From: Myxococcales bacterium
GTDB lineage: Bacteria; Myxococcota; Polyangia; Fen-1088
Assembly: GCA_003153875.1 (NCBI GenBank)
Contig: PMBY01000385.1
Location: 2,241 to 8,208, forward strand
Length of the DNA stretch: 5,968 nt
Direction of reading: 5' to 3'
Shown: piece by piece, positions 1-5,968 of the stretch
Layout of the letters: every line of letters begins with the position of its first letter
Numbering within the stretch: the stretch's first letter is position 1
Program-made: the position numbers and the translations under genes
Notes under the pieces: generated by a model
What the model saw: the letters and a program-made list of their open reading frames with translations, nothing else
What the model was told of the DNA's origin: nothing
The model's database searches: none

Positions 1-2222
1 TGGGGCTTCTGGCCGACGCCTTTGATGACGAGTTCCAGAAACAGGTGCTGGTGGCTGCGGAGCGCGAGGCGCGCGAGCAGAACCTGGATTTCGTGGCCAT
101 CTCCGGCGGCATGCTAGGCGTTGAGTCGCAACATCCCAAGAGCTTCGTGTTCGACATCGTGGGCCCGCACAACGTGGACGCCTTGCTCATTTGTGCGCAC
201 ACCATCGGCCACCACGTCACCGCAGACCAGATAGCCGCGTTCGTGCAGCGCTTTGCACCCTTGCCACGCGTGTGCCTGGGGGTCGAGATCGCGGGCGTGT
301 CCTCGTTGCTCATGGACAACGAGGTCGGGATGTACACCGCGGTCAAGCACCTCATTGTGGCCCACGATCGTCGCAAGATCGCCATGATTGCTGGCCCGGC
401 CGCCAACCCCGAAGCGCAGGCGCGCTATCGCGGTCTGGTGCGCGCACTGGCCGAGCAGGGGATGCACGTCGATTCACGCCGAATGGGACAGGGCGATTTT
501 ACCCGTACCAGTGGCAGCCTGGCCGTAGCCGAGCTGTTCGACCGCCGCGGGCTCGTGGCGGGCGAGGTAGACGCCATCGTGTGCGCCAACGATGTCATGG
601 CTCTCGGTGCGCTCGACGAGCTCGACCGGCGCGGGGTTCGGGTGCCGCGCGATCTCTCGCTGGTGGGATTCGACGATCTGGACTTCGCCCGCTACGCGCG
701 CGTGCCACTCACCACCGTGCGCCAGCCTGTCACCGAACAGGTCCGCCATGCGGTTCGCAGCCTGGCCGGGGCTCTGCACGGAACCCCGCTGCTCGAACGC
801 GCAGTCACGTTTGAGACGGAATTCGTGCGTCGGCGCTCTTGCGGATGCAACACGCGAAGCCGTGAGCGCGTGCTGTACTGGCCCCTGCCGGGTGAGACGC
901 AAGATTTCGCTGGGACTTTGCGCGCCCGTCAGGAGAGCGTCGTGGCCAACCTCCGTCAGGCCGCCCACGGCGGATTCGACTTCGTGCCCGAGGACTGGGA
1001 GCGGCGCTTGTTCTCCGCCTTCCTGGAGCAAGTGGCCGAACCGGAAGTGCCCGCCTTCGTCAACTGTGTGGAAAACATCTGCTATGCCTTGCTCCGTCGC
1101 GATAGCTCGGTGGGCAGCGCGCATGACGTGCTCCTGGTTCTGCGCCGCGATGCCCTGGCCAGTGTCCACGATTCCGCCACCCGGGGCCGCATCTACGACC
1201 TGATCCAAGAGGCGTTGCTGGTGGCCAGTGACATGGCGGCCATCGCGCAGGCCCAGCAGCGGGGTGAGCTGGTGGATCTCATGGGAACCGTGGCCGAGGC
1301 GACCGCCGCGATGCTGGCGGCGCCCAGCCTGGACGCGCTCAGCAAGGCAGCGGAGGAGCATCTGCCCCGCCTGGGAATTCGCGCCGGAACCGTCGCGCTG
1401 TTCACCGAGCCCAACCGGGTCAGTGAGCAAAGCGAGGCCACGCTGGTGTTCAGCGAAACCGTTCGGTGTGACAAGTTTCTGCGCTTTCCCACGCGCCAGC
1501 TCGCGCCGGCCGGTTTCCTCGACGGCCGATCTGTGGTCGTGGTGCCGCTTGGTTTTCGTGGCGAGCGGCTGGGCCTGGCAGCGCTCGCCTTTGGCGCACC
1601 CGACACCATGCTCTATGAGGAACTGCGTCTGGTGCTCAGCTCGGCGGTGACCGGCGCCCTGCTCACGCGAGCGGTCGATCAGGCGCGGCGCGAGGTCGAG
1701 AAGCTGGCCATCACCGATCCGTTGACCGGCCTGTACAACCGACGCCACCTGTCCGAGCGCATCCGCGACGAATTCGTGCGTATGCGCCGGCACCCGCGCA
1801 GCCTGAGCCTGGCTTTGGTGGATCTCGATGGATTCAAGCAGGTCAACGATCGCTTCGGCCACGAGGCTGGTGATCGCGTGCTGGTCACCGTGGCGCAGCG
1901 GCTGCGCAGCGGGCTGCGCGAGGTGGACATCGTGGCCCGCTTCGGCGGAGACGAGTTCGTCGTCCTGCTGCCCGAGACCAGCGCGGCCCAGGCGTGCATG
2001 GTGTCCGGCCGCATCCTGCAGAACTTGTCAGGCCAGCCCATCGACGAGCACGGCATCGTGGGCGCAACCTTCGGCGTCGCTACCACCGACGACGAGGGCT
2101 CCCAGATCGACGCGGACGAACTCCTGCGCCGGGCGGATCATGCGCTCCTGTGTGGCAAGCGGGCCGGAAAGGGGCGGGTCTTGCACTTCGACGACTGTCC
2201 GGCCGCCCTGCCGGAACGGTAG
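1..2222 (+). CDS. LacI-type sensor domain / GGDEF diguanylate cyclase fusion, 5' end cut by window
   Basis: Likely a cytoplasmic, ligand-controlled diguanylate cyclase that makes c-di-GMP from two GTP. The frame is open to the left edge and codes for GLLADAFDDEFQ before the first possible start (GTG 45), a typical first strand of a LacI/PurR periplasmic-binding-like domain, so the true start lies outside. Residues below count from GTG 45. LacI-like domain about 1-262: ANDVMALG (181-188), VGFDD (207-211) and PLTTVRQP. A Cys pair SCGC (265-268) follows, then a helical region (about 270-405) and a GAF-like region (about 409-546) without clear motifs. GGDEF domain about 552-720: DPLTGLYNRR from 558, metal-binding D593/D595, intact GGDEF at 634-638, and I-site REVD (625-628) exactly five residues before it. 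No EAL/HD-GYP domain and no membrane segment is visible. Whether a DNA-binding HTH precedes the sensor cannot be seen. The ligand is unknown. The domain call is firm; active cyclase is inferred from intact motifs. Confidence 0.93.
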   Translation, partial: GLLADAFDDEFQKQVLVAAEREAREQNLDFVAISGGMLGVESQHPKSFVFDIVGPHNVDALLICAHTIGHHVTADQIAAFVQRFAPLPRVCLGVEIAGVSSLLMDNEVGMYTAVKHLIVAHDRRKIAMIAGPAANPEAQARYRGLVRALAEQGMHVDSRRMGQGDFTRTSGSLAVAELFDRRGLVAGEVDAIVCANDVMALGALDELDRRGVRVPRDLSLVGFDDLDFARYARVPLTTVRQPVTEQVRHAVRSLAGALHGTPLLERAVTFETEFVRRRSCGCNTRSRERVLYWPLPGETQDFAGTLRARQESVVANLRQAAHGGFDFVPEDWERRLFSAFLEQVAEPEVPAFVNCVENICYALLRRDSSVGSAHDVLLVLRRDALASVHDSATRGRIYDLIQEALLVASDMAAIAQAQQRGELVDLMGTVAEATAAMLAAPSLDALSKAAEEHLPRLGIRAGTVALFTEPNRVSEQSEATLVFSETVRCDKFLRFPTRQLAPAGFLDGRSVVVVPLGFRGERLGLAALAFGAPDTMLYEELRLVLSSAVTGALLTRAVDQARREVEKLAITDPLTGLYNRRHLSERIRDEFVRMRRHPRSLSLALVDLDGFKQVNDRFGHEAGDRVLVTVAQRLRSGLREVDIVARFGGDEFVVLLPETSAAQACMVSGRILQNLSGQPIDEHGIVGATFGVATTDDEGSQIDADELLRRADHALLCGKRAGKGRVLHFDDCPAALPER

Positions 2223-2263
2223 CGAGTTTTTCCACCACAGAGCCGCGGTCTAGGCGATGGCGA
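2223..2263. other. Convergent intergenic gap, no clear terminator
   Basis: This 41-bp gap separates the stops of the cyclase gene (TAG 2220-2222) and the J-domain gene (minus-strand TGA, 2264-2266). It has a run of five T (2227-2231) and a CCGCGG palindrome (2243-2248). A stem TCCGGC/GCCGGA (2198-2203/2210-2215) lies inside the end of the cyclase gene, 11 nt before the T run, too far for a standard intrinsic terminator. A second inverted repeat, GGCGAT/ATCGCC (2259-2264/2267-2272), straddles the J-domain stop codon but has no T tract on either side. Termination here may be Rho-dependent or weak. Confidence 0.5.
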
Positions 2264-3097
2264 TCAATCGCCGCTCTTGCGGTTGCGCTCGATCTCCTGC
2301 ACGGCCTCAGTCAGGCAATTGAAGATCGCGGCCAGCTTGGCTTTGAAGCTGCCGAGGTTTTTGCCGAAGTAGCGGTCCGGGTGCAATTCCTTCGAGGCGA
2401 CGCCGAATGCGCGTCTGATGGTTGGGCTGGCCGCGTCCTTTTCCACGCCCAGCAGATCCCACGCCGAAAGCTGGCGTAGCCGGCGGTGAAGCCGCACGAT
2501 GCGGGCCTTCAGCTCCCCAGGCGCATCCGGCCAATCCACCAGATCCCCGGCCGCCACCTCCGATCCATCGTCGAGTCGTTGCAGTGGGCCGATGGGAGTG
2601 CGCGAGGCTTTCTCGGCCGCCCGCGAGGACGCAGGTTCGGCCGCCTTGCCTCGCGGTTTGGCCGCCGCCGCGACCGGCGCCGCAGGCCTTTCCGGCGCTT
2701 GCACACGCGCAGGCTCGGCCGCCGCCGCGCGGGCTGGCGCCGAGCCCCGGGATCCCGCGGCAGCCTCGACGGGCTGCGTGTGCCCGGTGTGCGATCCCTT
2801 TCGCGATGACCCCAGAGCCACTTCCCCCGGCGCGAGGATGAGTCGAGCTTGCTTGAGCTCGCGAAGAATCTGCAGTGTCTCGTCGCGACCCAAACCCGAC
2901 ATCATGCAGATCTCGTCGTAGCTCATGCGCCCGTCCACCCGCGATAGAACGAATCCCTCCGTGGGAGACAGCTTATGCTGCGATAGATCGATGGTGGTGT
3001 TGGAATGGGGCCGATCCGTCCTCGGGCCCAGGCCGACTATCTCATCTTTCAAAGCCACGTAGCCCTTGTCGCCTGGCCCGGCTAGCTCAGCAGCCAT
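2264..3097 (-). CDS. J-domain protein with N-terminal helical domain and Ala/Pro-rich linker
   Basis: Probable DnaK (Hsp70) co-chaperone of the domain-only type: a C-terminal J domain without the Gly/Phe, zinc-finger or substrate domains of true DnaJ. Counting from ATG 3097 (277 aa): a small winged-helix-like segment (about 35-92) containing LSPTEGFVLSRVDG, of a kind I recall from myxobacterial regulators and J proteins; a low-complexity linker rich in Ala, Pro, Arg and Ser (about 96-170); and the J domain (about 210-268) with LSAWDLLGV opening helix I and the HPD motif at 239-241, needed to stimulate DnaK ATPase. The start is uncertain. ATG 3097 overlaps argF by 16 bp and lacks a good ribosome site. 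GTG 3058 has AAGGG a few bases upstream and would give 264 aa without overlap. ATG 3145 would overlap argF by 64 bp and is least likely. It is last in the arginine gene cluster, so probably cotranscribed. The client is unknown. Confidence 0.87.
   Translation of the reverse strand: MAAELAGPGDKGYVALKDEIVGLGPRTDRPHSNTTIDLSQHKLSPTEGFVLSRVDGRMSYDEICMMSGLGRDETLQILRELKQARLILAPGEVALGSSRKGSHTGHTQPVEAAAGSRGSAPARAAAAEPARVQAPERPAAPVAAAAKPRGKAAEPASSRAAEKASRTPIGPLQRLDDGSEVAAGDLVDWPDAPGELKARIVRLHRRLRQLSAWDLLGVEKDAASPTIRRAFGVASKELHPDRYFGKNLGSFKAKLAAIFNCLTEAVQEIERNRKSGD
3054..3070 (-). promoter_or_regulatory. Possible ribosome binding site supporting GTG start at 3058
   Basis: On the minus strand an AAGGG (plus positions 3063-3067) lies four bases before GTG 3056-3058, in frame with the J-domain protein and downstream of the argF stop (3082-3084). 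It is the best Shine-Dalgarno-like match among the three candidate starts of that gene. It competes with ATG 3097, so this is a suggestion only. Confidence 0.35.
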
Positions 3098-4047
3098 TCC
3101 AACAGTGCTTTTTGTGCATGCAGGCGGTTCTCGGCCTCCTGCCATACCTGGCTGGCGGGACCTTCGATCACCTCGTCGGAGACCTCTTCCCCTCGGTGGG
3201 CGGGCAGGCAGTGCAGGAAGATCGCGCTGCTATCGGCTGCCGCCATCAGGGCGCGGTCCACGCCGTAACCGACAAAAGCACGCTTGCGCGCCTCCGCCTC
3301 CTCTTCCTTGCCCATGGAAGCAAATACATCGGTGGATACAACGTGGCGGCCGGCCACCGCCTCGCGCGGATCAAGCACCACCTGGATGCGGCCGCGCCCC
3401 TTGCGACGAGCCATCTCCAGCACGTCTGGGTTGGGCTGGTAGCCGGCGGGACAGGCCAGCACCAAATCGAGACCGAGCAGGCCGGCGGCTTCGATCCAGG
3501 TGTTGGCCATGTTGTTGCCATCGCCCACCCAGGCGTAGCGCAGGCCGCGCAGCACCTGCCCGACATCGGGCACCGATGCCGCGGAACCGTTGCTTCCCTG
3601 ATCTGAGTAGTGCGCGAACACAGTCTGCAGGTCGGCCAAGACCTGGCAGGGATGTAGCAGATCCGTCAAACCGTTGATCACGGGCACCGTCGCGTAGTCC
3701 GCCAGCTCCTTCACTCGCTCGTGGCCGAAGGTGCGCACCATGATCGCGTGGCAGTAGCGCGACATCACGCGTGCCGTGTCCTTGATGGGCTCGCCCCGGC
3801 CAAGCTGGGAATCGTTGCGGCCCATCACGATGGCGTGACCACCCAGCTCCCAGACCGCCACCTCGAAACTGACGCGGGTCCGCGTGGATGCCTTCTCGAA
3901 GATGAGCGCCACCACGCGCCCGGGTCGGGTGGCGTGGGGCGTGCGCACTTGGCGCAAGAAGCGCAGCTCCTCGGCGCGTCGGATGAGCGCCGCGAACTCG
4001 GCTTCAGTGACGTCCCACAAACTGAGAAAGTCGCGCTTGTTGCCCAT
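3082..4047 (-). CDS. argF: Ornithine carbamoyltransferase
   Basis: Catalyses ornithine + carbamoyl phosphate to citrulline + phosphate in arginine biosynthesis; a soluble enzyme, normally a trimer. The 321-aa product has the family landmarks in order: carbamoyl-phosphate loop STRTR (54-58), HPCQ (132-135), DGNN (176-179) in the ornithine domain, D240 plus the SMG loop (244-246) that binds ornithine, and HCLP (279-282) with the catalytic Cys. The SMG loop argues for a true ornithine enzyme rather than the N-acetylornithine type or aspartate carbamoyltransferase. The start ATG 4047 is well supported by GAGGTG (plus 4054-4059) six bases upstream, inside the end of argD. The gap to argD is 3 bp, so translation is probably coupled. 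Oddity: about 16 extra residues, rich in Ser, Gly and Asn, lie between HPCQ and DGNN (about 147-164). An anabolic role is inferred from the argD neighbour; no arcA or arcC is in view. Confidence 0.96.
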   Translation of the reverse strand: MGNKRDFLSLWDVTEAEFAALIRRAEELRFLRQVRTPHATRPGRVVALIFEKASTRTRVSFEVAVWELGGHAIVMGRNDSQLGRGEPIKDTARVMSRYCHAIMVRTFGHERVKELADYATVPVINGLTDLLHPCQVLADLQTVFAHYSDQGSNGSAASVPDVGQVLRGLRYAWVGDGNNMANTWIEAAGLLGLDLVLACPAGYQPNPDVLEMARRKGRGRIQVVLDPREAVAGRHVVSTDVFASMGKEEEAEARKRAFVGYGVDRALMAAADSSAIFLHCLPAHRGEEVSDEVIEGPASQVWQEAENRLHAQKALLEWLLS

Positions 4048-4050
4048 GAT

Positions 4051-5250
<1,200 letters not shown>

Positions 5251-5291
5251 GGAGCCGACACAATAGCAAATGTCGCCTAGGTTCGCAGTGT
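5251..5291 (-). promoter_or_regulatory. Short gap before argD with a possible extended -10 element
   Basis: In this 41-bp gap the minus strand has TGC followed by TATTGT (plus 5260-5265), resembling an extended -10 element and ending 9 bases before the argD ATG. No convincing -35 hexamer stands at 16-18 bases, and no Shine-Dalgarno sequence is present. If used, it would give a leader of only two or three bases. A CCTAGG palindrome occurs at 5276-5281. Equally, the gap may just be operon spacing. Confidence 0.22.
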
Positions 5292-5891
5292 CTACGCTTT
5301 CCCGCGCTGGCTGGTGAACGCCGCCGGATCGGCACCCACGGTTTCGTGGTACGCCTCGTCCCAGGCAGAAACCACCGTGGCGTCGAGCACTAGATTGGGA
5401 CGTACCGAGGTGGGGAGCCAACTGCCGGCACTGATTTCTCCCTCGAGCTGGCCGGGCGCCCAGCCGGCGCAGCCCAGCAGCAGTTTGAAGGTCGCGGGGC
5501 CTTCGCCTCGGACCAGCGCCGCGAAGGCCGCCAGCTCGCCGGTGACGCCGACTTCAGATCCGACCGCCATTTCCCCGGGCAGGGGTTGGTCACCGCGGCG
5601 GTAGATCAGCCAGCCAGCCGCCGGCGCCACCGGCCCACCCAGACGCACAGGCGAAGCGAACGAGGCGGTCTCCGGAATCTCGCGCCCTTGTGGCAACAAC
5701 TCGGATGATGCCAATAGCTCGCGCACCGACATCAACTCACGGCCGTTGATCACCCAGCCGAGCGCGCCGTCGCCGCCGGCGCGGCCCAGCAGCACGACAC
5801 TGTGCTCGAAGTTGGGGTCGTGCAGGGTAGGCGCCGCCAACAGCATGCCTGGGGCCAGGTCGTCTCTCGCGGCGTCTCTCGCCATTGCCAT
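5292..5891 (-). CDS. YqgE/AlgH family protein (UPF0301, DUF179)
   Basis: A small conserved cytoplasmic protein of the YqgE/AlgH family. AlgH was named for a proposed effect on alginate genes in Pseudomonas; its biochemical role is still unclear. The 199-aa product carries the family signatures: PGMLLAAPTLHDPNFEHSV (14-32), GALGWVIN (42-49), LGGPV (84-88) and GCAGWAPGQLEGEI (140-153), followed by W158. No signal peptide or membrane helix is seen. Length is slightly above the usual size of about 185-190 residues. An in-frame TAG at 5904-5906 limits the start to ATG 5891 or the second ATG at 5885 (third codon); neither has a Shine-Dalgarno sequence. It may head the transcript that continues into argD, argF and the J-domain gene, 41 bp downstream. 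Confidence 0.94.
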   Translation of the reverse strand: MAMARDAARDDLAPGMLLAAPTLHDPNFEHSVVLLGRAGGDGALGWVINGRELMSVRELLASSELLPQGREIPETASFASPVRLGGPVAPAAGWLIYRRGDQPLPGEMAVGSEVGVTGELAAFAALVRGEGPATFKLLLGCAGWAPGQLEGEISAGSWLPTSVRPNLVLDATVVSAWDEAYHETVGADPAAFTSQRGKA

Positions 5892-5906
5892 ATATATTGG
5901 ATTCTA
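5892..5906 (-). promoter_or_regulatory. AT-rich patch with -10-like hexamers upstream of algH-like gene
   Basis: The longest AT-rich patch I noticed in this GC-rich window. On the minus strand TAGAAT (plus 5901-5906) matches the -10 consensus at five of six positions and ends 9 bases before ATG 5891. On the plus strand TATATT (5893-5898) also matches five of six. No good -35 hexamer was found for either. It may be a promoter for the algH-like gene, for a divergent gene to the right, or both. Confidence 0.3.
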
Positions 5907-5968
5907 CGCCAGGGCAGGGCGTGACGGGGCGGAAAGGTTGAGGTCGAAAGTATCCATGGCGGTCGTGG
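5907..5968. other. Right-edge segment, gene content undecided
   Basis: Two readings fit. On the minus strand the frame is open from the edge and ends TTAMDTFDLNLSAPSRPALA at TAG 5904-5906, which could be the C-terminus of an upstream gene 12 bp before the algH-like gene. On the plus strand ATG 5956 begins MAVV and runs off the edge, with a GAGG 12 bases upstream (5940-5943), a rather long spacing. The segment is too short to choose between them. Confidence 0.25.

Noticed and set aside
474..1862. Long open frame (462 codons) antisense to the cyclase gene
   Set aside because: It lies fully opposite a gene with clear family motifs. Its translation has no recognisable domain, and long antisense frames are expected in GC-rich coding DNA.
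2198..2231. Intrinsic terminator after the cyclase gene: 6-bp stem TCCGGC/GCCGGA and a five-T run
   Set aside because: The T run begins 11 bases after the stem instead of directly after it, and the stem is inside the coding sequence.
2580..2800. Possible DNA repeat array in the J-domain gene
   Set aside because: The sequence looks repetitive because of Ala, Pro and Arg codons, but I found no regular unit length or spacing; it is a low-complexity linker, not a repeat or CRISPR array.
2422..2921. Plus-strand open frames opposite the J-domain gene
   Set aside because: They encode Arg/Pro/Ala-rich low-complexity translations caused by the repetitive GC-rich linker on the other strand. The minus frame carries the HPD-containing J domain.
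5251..5291. ArgR operator (ARG box) before argD
   Set aside because: No TGAAT...ATTCA-type palindrome is present in the gap or near the algH start, so no ArgR site can be supported.
5251..5421. 57-codon N-terminal extension of argD
   Set aside because: It overlaps the end of the algH-like gene by 130 bp, has unlikely composition, and the normal ArgD N-terminus begins at ATG 5250.

Overview
This GC-rich window holds five protein-coding genes (one cut by the left edge) and almost no intergenic space. The organism is probably a high-GC proteobacterium or myxobacterium-like (Myxococcota/Deltaproteobacteria) lineage. That is an inference from the strong G/C bias at third codon positions and from two protein types I associate with that group: a LacI-type sensor domain fused to GGDEF, and a J-domain protein with a small N-terminal helical domain and a long Ala/Pro/Arg linker. 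Nothing here fixes the taxon.

Layout. Left third, + strand (1-2222): the 3' part of a large signalling protein with a LacI/PurR-type ligand-binding domain, a helical and GAF-like middle, and an intact GGDEF diguanylate cyclase domain with a c-di-GMP inhibitory site. Right two thirds, - strand, read from right to left: an AlgH/YqgE family protein (5891-5292), acetylornithine aminotransferase argD (5250-4051), ornithine carbamoyltransferase argF (4047-3082), and a J-domain protein (3097-2264). The two blocks converge on a 41-bp gap (2223-2263). The last 77 bp on the right (5892-5968) hold an AT-rich patch upstream of the algH-like gene plus too little sequence to assign a gene.

How the genes work together. 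ArgD and ArgF carry out two non-adjacent steps of arginine synthesis: transamination to N-acetylornithine, and ornithine plus carbamoyl phosphate to citrulline. The deacylation step between them is not encoded here. The argD-argF gap is 3 bp, and the J-domain gene starts at or just inside the end of argF, so these three are very likely one transcript. The algH-like gene lies 41 bp upstream and may be part of it. No link is visible between the arginine genes and the convergent c-di-GMP signalling gene.

I saw no tRNA, rRNA, CRISPR array, insertion sequence, phage gene, attachment site or origin. Most of the window is ordinary housekeeping sequence. The more unusual points are the ligand-sensor/cyclase fusion, a 16-residue insertion in ArgF, the J-domain protein at the end of an arginine operon, and the lack of Shine-Dalgarno sequences before algH and argD. 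I do not see convincing evidence of a new multi-gene system.
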